From contig JBKDXM010000113.1 in assembly GCA_046306335.1 (NCBI GenBank), positions 1 to 48,263 of the forward strand: a DNA stretch of 48,263 nt, written 5' to 3'. The notes under the pieces were generated by a model, which saw nothing but the letters and a program-made list of their open reading frames with translations, ran no database searches and was not told the DNA's origin. The DNA comes from UBA2386 sp046306335 (lineage in GTDB: Bacteria > Planctomycetota > UBA1135 > UBA2386). Shown here piece by piece: positions 26,801 through 34,314 of this stretch (position 1 is the first letter of the stretch; every line of letters starts with the position of its first letter). A program made the translations under genes and the position numbers.

Positions 26801-27459
26801 GCATCGGCGTCCGGCTCGCGGAGGCGCTGTGGCACCTCGTCGAGCGAGCCGATCGCCGCCAGGATCGTCTCCCATTCGTCCGAGCGGCGCGCCACCTCGA
26901 GCAGGAGGCTGTTGATGTCGTACTCGTAGCACGTGTCGAACAACTTGGAGGCATCCGCTTGCGGGGTGCCCTTCCAGAGTTCGAAGGAACCGTGGCGCCA
27001 CGTGAAGAGCGCGTAGACGTCCTCGGCCGCCTGCTCTTCGAGCACGGCGTCGATGTGTTCCTGCTTGCAGTGGCCGCCTGCGACGAGCAGCACGCCGAGC
27101 GGCCGCTTGTCCTTGCGTTGGTCGATCAGCACCGAGCGGACCGTCTCGACCTGCACGACGCCGGCGCTGATCAGCCGCTGGCCGATGCGGCGCGAGAGGA
27201 CCCGCTGCGGCACGTGGACGCGGATGCGGCCGTCCTTGCAGTACGCCTGCCGTTCTTCGAGGGGGTTGCGGATGCGCAGCGTCCCCTCCATCTTGGTCGT
27301 CGCGAGCGTCTGCATGACGTCGGCGAGCTGGATCTGCTCCAGATCGCCTTGCATCATCACGGTCTGGTGTTCTGCCGCCGTGGCGCTCTGCTCGTTCGAC
27401 GCCTCCGTCAGGAGGAAGTCGACTTCCGCATCACTCAGGACTTCGGTTTTGGGCGCCAT
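23863..27459 (-). CDS. Membrane-spanning DUF4388-TPR / PEGA-PQQ propeller protein, unknown function
   Basis: The 1198-residue chain has several visible parts. Residues ~34-170 form a DUF4388 (PATAN-like) domain: MQGDLEQIQLADVMQTLA, then GTLRIRN. Residues ~250-470 hold TPR-like helices, including ALDLARRARELDPHDVGTL and ELANNAYAHLLRVD. One TM helix spans ~485-507 (VVGAVACAVLGLAGWFW). Coiled-coil/helical sequence covers ~510-810. A PEGA domain follows at ~815-875 (LRIETRPAGARVRVNGADAG), then a PQQ-like beta-propeller at ~888-1198 (SLGEDGRITKRIEGG, ALWTVRTDDLSGC). By topology the DUF4388/TPR half should be cytoplasmic and the PEGA/propeller half outside. PATAN domains occur in two-component-type regulators, so a trans-membrane sensor or scaffold is a reasonable guess. 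The ATG shares CATG with the divergent neighbour. Confidence 0.83.
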   Translation of the reverse strand: MAPKTEVLSDAEVDFLLTEASNEQSATAAEHQTVMMQGDLEQIQLADVMQTLATTKMEGTLRIRNPLEERQAYCKDGRIRVHVPQRVLSRRIGQRLISAGVVQVETVRSVLIDQRKDKRPLGVLLVAGGHCKQEHIDAVLEEQAAEDVYALFTWRHGSFELWKGTPQADASKLFDTCYEYDINSLLLEVARRSDEWETILAAIGSLDEVPQRLREPDADAGIDGFAAELIAAADGFTSYRELTERTTAGLFPSARAVRDLVTAGWLGNPDDEKLAAITQRLADSGDSKKALMTARTLVARPGDRSIEVLIVLAECLEGLGERRQASTLLLEAAQRQAEGETALDLARRARELDPHDVGTLSYLRTILLAYTPADSPELEKCTVELLDALTAEGRTDTALAIVEEARQTDTVRPAIMLREARARQKAKDIPGAVAVLQQLADLYDAQGERELANNAYAHLLRVDRSRRDIRKLLKERTLTRTGRIVRRCVVGAVACAVLGLAGWFWSHFATLRAMEAAQLEISSLIAKGDLDAASKRVEACAEELGERDGIVDLRTQIAYAKGQESARSQRLRQEELVAALAKAAEAMEQGKLAEGLAIYQRLVADADRRTNTLEAAERRVKAFTERLAEIAKGLQGLSLAPPEQMLDRNDLVKAQERLAAAVESRWLAAYQQLAKTASGSLHPDLVNAGVQKMLVDGEAQVRDAFRKAETLSVAYAAALQRKEEQRRLDPLFQRAVQREAANDFAGALADYVELERHSVDDAALRLHFRDRVARNGAIVRMLEQQGAATKAGDFTAALAHLKSLCATHPELGFERFVRLPLRIETRPAGARVRVNGADAGATPLLFERIVTLPTEVVVELAGFATVTETVEGEEKATLAFDLRLQRQAGWRHTSAIDTPPLATRHGIVMVDRAGAVTLLSPNRSALWTVRTDDLSGCLTRPVLAGDRVVFGSVDGDLRAIDLSTGGMAWSTQGLPMDLPPRPTADGLTCVTTSGTIVSLGEDGRITKRIEGGKQIVGFWHDDDGALVTLSGIGQLRRYAPTGALLFEQRLTDADVVGCAQSGRDVLLSTERGRVACIAMATGAAVWNVDLGGEPLGAPLVVGEHVWQTLRTGLAKLDRKTGDRAALSPTLAGEHVAAAVLFKNQFVVPTATGPVVHCATTGTPRYRLEGSRRTRLIPSPDELWLVEPDHAVAAYRNLW

Positions 27460-28957
27460 GAATCGGCGGGGTCAGGACATTCGATGCGCGAAGCAGCGGC
27501 TGTTGGCGCGCTGCCTCGGCGTGCCGTCGGCTATCGGATTCGTGACGCTGCTGTCTCAACTCGCATCTGCGCAGGCGCCAACCGCCGGTGGCGCTGAAGG
27601 TTGGGCGACGGTCGAAGCCAGGGACGATTTTTTGACCGCGCGCATGCGCGCCGCCTTCAGCGGTCGCGACGTCGATCTCGGCGCCGGTTGGGACGCCGCT
27701 GCGACCCTTGGCCCGTCCGTGTCCCCGGCCCTGTGGCGGCTGCTGGACGGCCAGTCGACGGGCGAAGCGCGGCTGGCGGTGCTCGCGGCGATCCAGGCGG
27801 CGGGCGGTGTCGACGAAGACGACCGCTTGTTGCGTTGGAACGACTCGCCCGGGCGTTCGGCCCGCGATCGGCTGTTCGTCGCCTTCGTCCTGGCGATGGG
27901 GCCGCGGCGGTCCGCGCCGCGCGGCGACCTGCTGGCGCGGTTGCGCGGCACGAGCGAGTTGGCCGAGTTGTTGGCCTTGCTCGCTGCCGCCCGCTTTCCC
28001 GGCGTCGAGGGTCTGCCGGACGTCGCGAGCGACGGCGATCCGGGCATCGCCGGCGCCGCCTTGTTCGCCGGCAGCGTGTTCCGTTCCGGGCCGCCGCGCG
28101 GTGCGCGGCACGAAGGCCTCTTCTGGCGCGGGGCGTTGCTCGGCGCGGTGCAGCCGCCGGCGAAGGGCGCGCTGCGGGAGCACGCGCGGACGTGGGCCAC
28201 CGATCGCGGCGACGGGGCGGTTGCGATCCGTCGCGCCGCCCTGTGGTGGCAGGCCCGCGCGGGTGACGCCGAGGCGTGGCTGGAGCGGCCGGACGACGAA
28301 GCGCTCGCCATCCTGGTCGGCGAACCCGCAGCGCGGGCCCGTCTGCGGTCTTGGTTGGCGAGCCCGCCGCAGGCGCGGACCAATCCCGTGCCCGCGATCG
28401 TCGTCGCACAGGCCATGGCCTGTCCGCTCACGGAACTGGTCGCGACGCGCGAGGAGTGGGCGGTTGCCGCGGAGCACCGTGCAGGCGTGCTGGTGCTGGC
28501 GTTGCGCGCGCTCACCGAGGGCGGGCTGCCATGCCCGCCGGCATGGCCCGCAGTGCCCGAGTGGGCGCTCGTCCGCTTGGCGTGCGGCAGTGGCGACCAG
28601 AGGCTCCCGCCGCTTGCCGATGCCAATCTGGCGCGCGCGGCCGCCGCCTTCGCGACCGGTCGCTTGCCGGCAGCTGACTTCGCCGATGCGCTGGAACTCG
28701 CGGTATGGCGCGCCGGGGCGCACCCCGGGCTAGCGCCGTGGCGACTCGAACGCGACTTCCTGCGCGATCTGGTGCTCGCCGGCAGCCAGGAAGGCGGTGG
28801 CAAGTACCAGCCGCACGTGCCGCCGAGCCAGCGCTACTTCGCCACGGGACTCGGCCGCGACGAGCCGTGGTTCCGCGTCGCCGTGGCCTTCTTCGAGTGG
28901 CACGGACGGCTGCGCGGGACCGTGCCCGCGGCCCTCCGGCTGGTCCGCAGGAACTGA
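27458..28957 (+). CDS. Exported protein of unknown function
   Basis: I do not recognise this 499-residue product. A hydrophobic N-terminal segment ending LLSQLASAQA looks like a signal peptide. The body is Ala/Leu/Trp-rich and probably helical, with blocks such as LFWRGALLGAVQPPAKGAL and ALWWQARAGDAEAWL. The C-terminus (KYQPHVPPSQRYFATGLG, DEPWFRVAVAFFEWHGRLR) is less repetitive. No metal or catalytic motif stands out. ATG 27458 overlaps the divergent gene's ATG on the other strand; TTG 27503 or GTG 27521 would give a more conventional signal peptide. Shared upstream DNA with the membrane-spanning 23863 protein suggests possible joint function. Confidence 0.65.
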   Translation: MNRRGQDIRCAKQRLLARCLGVPSAIGFVTLLSQLASAQAPTAGGAEGWATVEARDDFLTARMRAAFSGRDVDLGAGWDAAATLGPSVSPALWRLLDGQSTGEARLAVLAAIQAAGGVDEDDRLLRWNDSPGRSARDRLFVAFVLAMGPRRSAPRGDLLARLRGTSELAELLALLAAARFPGVEGLPDVASDGDPGIAGAALFAGSVFRSGPPRGARHEGLFWRGALLGAVQPPAKGALREHARTWATDRGDGAVAIRRAALWWQARAGDAEAWLERPDDEALAILVGEPAARARLRSWLASPPQARTNPVPAIVVAQAMACPLTELVATREEWAVAAEHRAGVLVLALRALTEGGLPCPPAWPAVPEWALVRLACGSGDQRLPPLADANLARAAAAFATGRLPAADFADALELAVWRAGAHPGLAPWRLERDFLRDLVLAGSQEGGGKYQPHVPPSQRYFATGLGRDEPWFRVAVAFFEWHGRLRGTVPAALRLVRRN

Positions 28958-28972
28958 CGAGCCGCGGCCGGT

Positions 28973-28988
28973 CGGCGCGAATGCGCCG
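28973..28988. terminator. Hairpin between convergent genes, candidate terminator
   Basis: CGGCGC-GAAT-GCGCCG forms a perfect 6-bp stem 16 nt after one stop and 15 nt before the other. No T-tract is seen. Confidence 0.35.
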
Positions 28989-29002
28989 TCGCCCGCGCTT
29001 GG

Positions 29003-30133
29003 TCAAAGACCGGCGAGCAAGGCCGCGAAGTCGCGGATCGTCGCCGCCGGCGTCTCCGGGCCAGGGCTCACGCGAACGACGCCGGCGGCCTCGGTGCCGA
29101 GGTGGCGATGGATCCACGGCGCGCACAGGTGGCCGCTGCGGACGGTGAAGCCTTCCTGGCTCGCAATCGCGCCGATCTCGGCGGGCTCGTAGCGCGCGTG
29201 GCGGAAGGCGAGCAGGGGCATGCGCGCGGTCGCCGGCGCTGCCAGCACTTCGATGCCGGCGATCGTCTGCAGTGCCGCCGTCAGTTCGGAGACCCGCGCG
29301 AGCGCTGCCGCGAGCCGCTGCGGCGCCATCGTCGTCGGCCGCGTCCGCAGGGCGGCGGCCAGGCCGAAGAGCGCGGGTGTGTTGGGCGTGCCGGCTTCGA
29401 AGGCGGTTGGCCATGCGGTCGGGTGCTCGTCGAGCGCCGAACTGCTGCCGGAGCCGCCGTGTTTCTGCGGCAGCAGGTCGAGTCCGGCGCGGACGGCGAC
29501 GAAGCCCACACCGGGCGGGGCCAGCAGCGACTTGTGGCAACTGGCGACGACCACGTCCGCGCCCAGGGCGATCGGCAGCAAGCCGACGGTCTGGCAGGCA
29601 TCCAGCAGGGAACGGGCCCCAGCCGCCCGCGCCGCCGCGATGCATGGAGCGGCGTCGACGATGGCGCCGGTGACGTTGCTGGCGTGGTTCAACGCCAGCA
29701 GGGCGGTCGGCGCCGCCGCGATGGCGGCCGCGATGGCGTCGGCGGGGATGGCACCGTGCGGATCGGGCGCGACGACGTGCACGACGCAACCGCGTTCCCG
29801 CGCCAGGGCGACCAGTGGGCGGGCGACGGAGCTGTGCTCGAAGGCCGTGGCGACGACGCGGTCGCCGGGCCGGAGGAGGGCGCGCAGCGCCAGATTGAGG
29901 CCCTCGGTCGCGCCCGAACAGAAGGCCACGCGGTCCGCGGTGACTCCCGCGAGTTCGGCCACGCCCGCCCGGGCGGCCGCCACCTCGGCGCGGGCGATGC
30001 GGTGGCCGGGGCCGTCCCCGCGCTCGGCCGAGACGCCGACCTCCGCGTGCCAGCGCCGGACCGCGTCCACGACTGCCGCCGGCTTCGGCCAGCTGGTGGC
30101 GGCGTGGTCGAGGTAGCGCGCCGGATCGTTCAC
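29003..30133 (-). CDS. Class V aminotransferase, cysteine desulfurase-like
   Basis: The 376-residue PLP enzyme has CSGATEGLNLALRALL near the N-terminus, LNHASNVTGAI, LLDACQTVG, PLP-binding Lys201 in ASCHKSLLAPPGVGF, and Cys337 in RSGHLCAPW. In cysteine desulfurases the last position carries the persulfide. This fits removal of sulfur from cysteine for transfer to a carrier. GTG 30133 overlaps the TGA of the ThiF-like gene (GTGA), so the E1-like enzyme and desulfurase are made together. This is a classic pairing for sulfur-carrier activation (thiamine, molybdopterin or tRNA thiolation). No small ThiS/MoaD carrier is seen in the unit. Selenocysteine lyase activity is an alternative. Confidence 0.88.
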   Translation of the reverse strand: MNDPARYLDHAATSWPKPAAVVDAVRRWHAEVGVSAERGDGPGHRIARAEVAAARAGVAELAGVTADRVAFCSGATEGLNLALRALLRPGDRVVATAFEHSSVARPLVALARERGCVVHVVAPDPHGAIPADAIAAAIAAAPTALLALNHASNVTGAIVDAAPCIAAARAAGARSLLDACQTVGLLPIALGADVVVASCHKSLLAPPGVGFVAVRAGLDLLPQKHGGSGSSSALDEHPTAWPTAFEAGTPNTPALFGLAAALRTRPTTMAPQRLAAALARVSELTAALQTIAGIEVLAAPATARMPLLAFRHARYEPAEIGAIASQEGFTVRSGHLCAPWIHRHLGTEAAGVVRVSPGPETPAATIRDFAALLAGL

Positions 30134-31152
30134 GCTCCCACCCAGCGGTCGTAGAGCGCGCGGGCGCGCAGCAGGTCGCCGACGCCGAAGATGAGCGCGC
30201 GACCGTCGCGGAAGACGCTGAAGCGGGCGCCATCCGCCGCGAAGCGGAGCAGGTGGGGGGTCAGCGCGAGTTCCCCGACGATGCCGGCGAGACGCTCGGC
30301 ATGCGCGCCGAGGTCGAACGCACGCGGCTGCGCGGGCTCGACCTGCACGGCGTCGCGACCGCACAGCGACGTCGCGCCGCCCGCGCCCGCCTGCCGCAGA
30401 GCGGGATGCTCGTCGCGGCTGCAGCACGGGCAGTCGGCCGCTGCCGCGCCGAGCAGATCGACGATGGCATAGCGGCCGCGCCATACGTCGACGGTGAGCG
30501 CGCCGCGCGTCGCCGGCGCGCCGACGATCGCCTTCATCGCCTCCGCGACCTGGAAGGCGGCGACCATGGCGATGGCGGGGGCGAGGATGCCGTGGGTCTC
30601 GCACGAACCGACGTCGCCCGCCGGTGGCGGTTCCGGCCACACGCAGCGCAGGCAGGGGCCATCGATCGGGAAGGCCATCGCCACCGCTTCGGCGCCGATC
30701 GCGCCGGCGTAGATCCAGGGCAGGCGGCGCGCGCGGCACCAGTCGTTCACGAGGTACCGCGTGGCGAAGTTGTCGACGCCGTCGATCACGACGTCGGGCG
30801 TCGCCGGCAACATCGACAAGAACTCCGCCGAACACTGCGCCACGAACGGCAGCACCTCGACGTCGCCGTTCACCTCGGCGAGACGCTGCGCCGCGGCGAT
30901 CGCCTTCGGCAGCCCGGCGGCGGCGTCCGCGTCGCGGAACAGCACCTGGCGCTGCAGGTTCGACCACTCGACGACGTCGCGGTCGACCACGAGGATGCGG
31001 CCGACGCCGGCGCGCGCCAGGGCGTCGAGCGCGTGCGTGCCGAGGGCGCCGCAGCCGACGACGAGGACGGTCGCCTGGCGCAGCCGCTGCTGTCCCGCCG
31101 CGCCGATGCCGGCGACGCGCTGCTGGCGGCTGTAGCGGTCGTGCTGGCCCAA
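30130..31152 (-). CDS. ThiF/MoeB/HesA-family adenylyltransferase (E1-like)
   Basis: The 340-residue product adenylates the C-terminal glycine of a ubiquitin-like sulfur carrier in its family. Visible are YSRQQRVAGIGAAGQ, the ATP loop VVGCGALGTHALDALARAG, DRDVVEWSNLQRQVLF, VIDGVDNFATRYLVND, and zinc cysteines in CLRCVWPEP and CPCC. A C-terminal ~85-residue extension ending GVGDLLRARALYDRWVG is common in stand-alone MoeB/ThiF proteins. No ATG or GTG gives a sensible start. TTG 31152, at GQHDRYSRQ, matches the family N-terminus and lies 52 nt after the ferredoxin stop. Upstream in-frame sequence overlaps the ferredoxin gene and was rejected. Confidence 0.87.
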   Translation of the reverse strand: MGQHDRYSRQQRVAGIGAAGQQRLRQATVLVVGCGALGTHALDALARAGVGRILVVDRDVVEWSNLQRQVLFRDADAAAGLPKAIAAAQRLAEVNGDVEVLPFVAQCSAEFLSMLPATPDVVIDGVDNFATRYLVNDWCRARRLPWIYAGAIGAEAVAMAFPIDGPCLRCVWPEPPPAGDVGSCETHGILAPAIAMVAAFQVAEAMKAIVGAPATRGALTVDVWRGRYAIVDLLGAAAADCPCCSRDEHPALRQAGAGGATSLCGRDAVQVEPAQPRAFDLGAHAERLAGIVGELALTPHLLRFAADGARFSVFRDGRALIFGVGDLLRARALYDRWVGA

Positions 31153-31204
31153 GGGTGCAGGGTGCGGACGGCGCGGCGCGGGGATCCGGCGGCGCCGCGG
31201 GCGG

Positions 31205-31450
31205 CTACTTCTTGGCGTAGTGGTCGCGATTGACCTGGGTGAAGTGCTTCCACTCCGCCGGCAGGTCTTCTTCCGCGAAGATCGCCTGCACCGGGCAGGC
31301 GTCGACGCACAACGTGCAATCGATGCAGTCGTTGGGGTTGATGTACAGCTGCGGGTCGGCGTCGCCACCATGGATGCAGTCCACGGGGCAGACGTCGACG
31401 CAGGCCTTGTCTTTGACTCCGATGCAGGGTTGGGCGATGACGTGCGTCAT
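31205..31450 (-). CDS. fdxA: Seven-iron ferredoxin ([3Fe-4S][4Fe-4S])
   Basis: The 81-residue electron carrier has cysteines at 9, 17, 21 and 25 and at 42, 45, 48 and 52. In CIGVKDKACVDVCPVDC the second Cys of the usual CxxC is replaced by Val and the spacing is C-x7-C-x3-CP, the pattern of a [3Fe-4S] cluster. DCIDCTLCVDACPV supplies the [4Fe-4S] cluster. This matches the FdxA type. It is the first gene of the unit followed by ThiF-like and desulfurase genes, so it could supply electrons for a sulfur or Fe-S reaction. ATG 31450 begins MTHVIAQPCIG. Confidence 0.93.
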   Translation of the reverse strand: MTHVIAQPCIGVKDKACVDVCPVDCIHGGDADPQLYINPNDCIDCTLCVDACPVQAIFAEEDLPAEWKHFTQVNRDHYAKK

Positions 31451-31570
31451 GTCGGCTCTTGGTGGGCGGCAGCGTAGCGGCGCGGCGGCGCGATGCCACA
31501 CCGCGCCGAACACGGCGACGCGGTGATCGTCGGTCGGCCGGCGATCCGCTGGTCGCGGCTCGCCGGGGAA

Positions 31571-31657
31571 TGGTGCGAGAGCAGGGACTTGAACCCTGAA
31601 GGGCTTGCGCCCGCAGGTACCTAAAACCTGTGCGTCTGCCAGTTCCGCCACTCTCGC
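31571..31657 (-). tRNA. tRNA-Leu, anticodon UAG
   Basis: The minus strand gives acceptor GCGAGAG pairing with CTCTCGC, a D-arm with GGCAGAC, and anticodon stem CAGGT/ACCTG around loop TTTAGGT. The anticodon is TAG at 31623-31621. A long variable arm (GCGGGCGCAAGCCC) and T-arm GTTCAAGTCC follow. The long variable arm and UAG anticodon identify a leucine tRNA reading CUN codons. The 3' CCA is encoded. Confidence 0.97.
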
Positions 31658-31668
31658 ATGCCACCGAG

Positions 31669-31698
31669 AGGTTAGCGGCGGTGACGGCACGCAGGGAA
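31669..31698 (-). promoter_or_regulatory. Candidate promoter of tRNA-Leu (TTCCCT - 18 nt - TAACCT)
   Basis: The -10 TAACCT (31674-31669) ends 11 nt before the mature tRNA 5' end. A partial -35, TTCCCT (31698-31693), lies 18 nt further upstream on the minus strand. Confidence 0.35.
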
Positions 31699-31800
31699 GC
31701 CCGCGTTGGGACAACTGCCGCGGTAGGGATGCAGAAGTGCGGATGCGCGCGTCGATCGGGCCAGCCACGGTGAGCCTCGCCGAGGCCCGCCGACGCAACC

Positions 31801-34311
31801 ATGACGCACACCCGGCCGGCTCCTTGTCCTCCTCGACCCGCGGCACTCCATAGCTTGGCCGCTCCGGCCGCAGCGCTGCTGCTCGGCCTAGCGGCCTGCG
31901 GCTCAGGCGCGATGACGAGCGGTGCGCTCGGCGCGGGCGGCGAACAGCAAGCCGGCGGCGCCGGCGCTGGCGGCTCGTCTGGCGGCGGCTCGGGCGGCAA
32001 TCAGCTGCCCGGTGGCACGGGCGGCGGCAGCGGCACCGGCGGCGGCACGGGAACGGGAACCGGCACGGGCGGTGGCTCGAGCGGCGGTGGCACCGGCACC
32101 GGCGGCGGTACGGGAACGGGAACCGGCACGGGCGGTGGCTCGAGCGGCGGTGGTCCCGGCGGTTCCGGTGGCACCGGCAATCCGCTGCCGAGCACGCTGG
32201 ACTTCACGGTGGTCAACGAAGCTGCCTCGCTGCGCACGGAGACGTTCCGCGTCTCGGTGCCGTTCGCCAAGGGGACCTACACCACGGCACAACTGTCGAA
32301 CCTCGGCGTCAGCGGCCATCTGACTGCGTGGCTGCCGTTGCAGCAGTGGGCCGACGGTTCGGTCAAGGTCGCGCAGGCGCAGTTCACCGACGAACTCCAG
32401 CCCGGGCAGACGAAGTCCTACACGATCGCCACCGACGTCACTGCGCTCGCCGGCGGGTTCGTGCGCAATCCTTGGGTCGCGCAGGCAATGCCGACGCTGG
32501 AGGTCGGGGCCGAGGTCCGCGACACGTTCCAGACGCCGTACCGCTCGTTCGCGAGCGGTCCCGGCGAAGTGCTGCAGTCGACGCCGCTCGTGCAGGTCAG
32601 GCGGCATCGCACCTACCACCAGCCGGTCGCCGGACAGGTGGGCATCGGCCGCGACTACCTCACGTCCACGTACTACGTCACCGAGTTCCGCGACGCGCCG
32701 TACGTGCTGGTCGACTGGGTGCTCGGCAACGACTACCTCGGGGCCGACACCGTTCCAGCCGGCAACAGCGACCCCAATCTGGTGGCGCTCGGCAATGCCG
32801 ACGTGCGCGGGGCGTGGTTCCTGGTGCGCGGCGCCGCCGGCTGCCTCGCGTACCGCCGGCAGCAGGAAGGCGTCGGCGAGGGCGAGGCCCTCGCTGGCGG
32901 CTTCACCGGCTTCCGCGTGATGACGGACACGTGGCTCGGCGACGCGCAGACCCGGCGCTACCGCTTCCTGCTGCGGGCGGAGGACGCCAACGCCAGCGCG
33001 GCGGAGATCACGAAGTGGCGCACGACCGCGACGGCCATGATCGACAAGCCCGCCTTCGCGCTCGCCTCGCAGTCGGCGTGGCAGGGCACGCGCGCCGCCG
33101 GCCTCGTCGGCGGCCCGCTCCCCGGGCCGTCGGACGCCGCGAACCGCGCCGCGGCGGAACTCGCGAGCTGGTCGGGCACGTCGTCGTACTTCGGCACATG
33201 GGGCAGCCGCGGCGACGTGCTGGTCACCGAGACGACCGGGACGCCTCGCAACCACCCGCTCAGTCCGGAGTTCGCGCACGCCATCCAGGGCGCGCATCCG
33301 CCGCTGCTGCTGAAGCTGGAGCAGATGGCCTGGGCGCAAGCCATGCGTCCGTACCACCTCTACGGCCTCGAAGTCGGGGCCGAACAGCAGATCATCCTAT
33401 GGGACGGCATCCCGATGCTCAGCGTGCCGGGCGAGAAGCTCGGACGGTTGCGGTTGCGCGACCAGGATCCGTATCCCCAGTATCGCTCGCTGAGCAATGG
33501 CCAACCGCGCGCGCACGGCTGGGGCCACTTCGACCACGAGCACTGGTCGACCGACCTGCTGTTCGACTACTGGACGGTCAGCGGCGACGCCTGGGCCAGG
33601 GAGGAACTGCGGCAACTCGGCCAGAGCCTCAAGGGCCTGATGCGCCTCACGTACTACTACACGGCCGCCATCCAGGCCGCGCGCGCCGAAGGCTGGACCA
33701 TGCAGGGCTTCGCGCAGTGCTTCCAGGCTACGCGCGACGCCGCGCTCAAGTCGTACGCCATGCGCCGCGTCAACGAGATCGTCGAGCCGCAGCGGCGCAA
33801 GAACCACCCCAGCAAGGCGATGACCTTCCAGGGCAACTACCTCAACACCGGCTACCCGATGAACCACGAGTTCTTCATGCCGTGGCAGCACGGCGCGGTG
33901 CTGTACGGGTACCTGGGCGCGTACGAGGCGTTCGGCGAGCCGGTGCTGCGCGACATCGCGACCGACGTCGTGCAGACCGTCGCGTACGCGTGGGTGACGA
34001 ACTACCAGTCGCCGCAGTTCGGCTTCGTCGCTGAGGGCCTGCGCTACTACGTGCCGGCGTCGCACAACGGCGTGCCGGTCGCGGCCGACTACTGGGACGG
34101 TCTCGCGCAGGGCGTCAAGTTCGGCGACTCGCCGCTCGGCGGCGCGCACGGCTTCCTGATCGGCGGTCTGCACCTGCTCGCCGAGCAGACGCCCAACCCG
34201 GCCGTCCGCACGCAGGCGCTCTACTACGGCGGGCTGCTGCGCGGCCCGGTCAATTCCCTGGATCGCTGGTACAAGTGGAACTACTGCCTGCCGCAGCAGT
34301 ACGCGCAGTGA
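31801..34311 (+). CDS. Large lipoprotein resembling PcRGLX/YetA-type rhamnogalacturonan exolyases
   Basis: The 836-residue protein starts with a lipoprotein signal (GLAACGSG lipobox). About 85 residues of Gly/Thr/Ser linker built from DNA repeats follow. Next is a beta domain (FRVSVPFAKGTYTTAQL, WLPLQQWADGSVKVAQAQF) that resembles the N-terminal RIFT barrel of PcRGLX/YetA-like proteins. The C-terminal ~350 residues look like an alpha/alpha toroid (GWGHFDHEHWSTDLLFDYW, HEFFMPWQHGAVLYGYLGAY). Aromatic and His/Glu-rich loops there fit a polysaccharide-degrading active site. I infer a surface lyase or hydrolase of acidic polysaccharide; the substrate is not determined. It sits alone and converges on the acyltransferase gene with 3 nt between stops. 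Confidence 0.7.
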   Translation: MTHTRPAPCPPRPAALHSLAAPAAALLLGLAACGSGAMTSGALGAGGEQQAGGAGAGGSSGGGSGGNQLPGGTGGGSGTGGGTGTGTGTGGGSSGGGTGTGGGTGTGTGTGGGSSGGGPGGSGGTGNPLPSTLDFTVVNEAASLRTETFRVSVPFAKGTYTTAQLSNLGVSGHLTAWLPLQQWADGSVKVAQAQFTDELQPGQTKSYTIATDVTALAGGFVRNPWVAQAMPTLEVGAEVRDTFQTPYRSFASGPGEVLQSTPLVQVRRHRTYHQPVAGQVGIGRDYLTSTYYVTEFRDAPYVLVDWVLGNDYLGADTVPAGNSDPNLVALGNADVRGAWFLVRGAAGCLAYRRQQEGVGEGEALAGGFTGFRVMTDTWLGDAQTRRYRFLLRAEDANASAAEITKWRTTATAMIDKPAFALASQSAWQGTRAAGLVGGPLPGPSDAANRAAAELASWSGTSSYFGTWGSRGDVLVTETTGTPRNHPLSPEFAHAIQGAHPPLLLKLEQMAWAQAMRPYHLYGLEVGAEQQIILWDGIPMLSVPGEKLGRLRLRDQDPYPQYRSLSNGQPRAHGWGHFDHEHWSTDLLFDYWTVSGDAWAREELRQLGQSLKGLMRLTYYYTAAIQAARAEGWTMQGFAQCFQATRDAALKSYAMRRVNEIVEPQRRKNHPSKAMTFQGNYLNTGYPMNHEFFMPWQHGAVLYGYLGAYEAFGEPVLRDIATDVVQTVAYAWVTNYQSPQFGFVAEGLRYYVPASHNGVPVAADYWDGLAQGVKFGDSPLGGAHGFLIGGLHLLAEQTPNPAVRTQALYYGGLLRGPVNSLDRWYKWNYCLPQQYAQ
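32034..32153. repeat. Two 57-nt direct repeats in the lipoprotein linker
   Basis: The copies at 32034-32090 and 32097-32153 differ by a single base and are separated by 6 nt that repeat the start of the unit, giving a 63-nt period. They encode a GTG/GGSSGGG linker between lipid anchor and folded domains. The 63-nt period keeps frame on expansion or loss. Confidence 0.85.
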
Positions 34312-34314
34312 CGC

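Noticed and set aside
24745..27597. A 950-codon plus-strand frame antisense to the DUF4388/PEGA/PQQ protein
   Set aside because: No domain or plausible start. It is explained by codon-position GC bias of the opposite strand.
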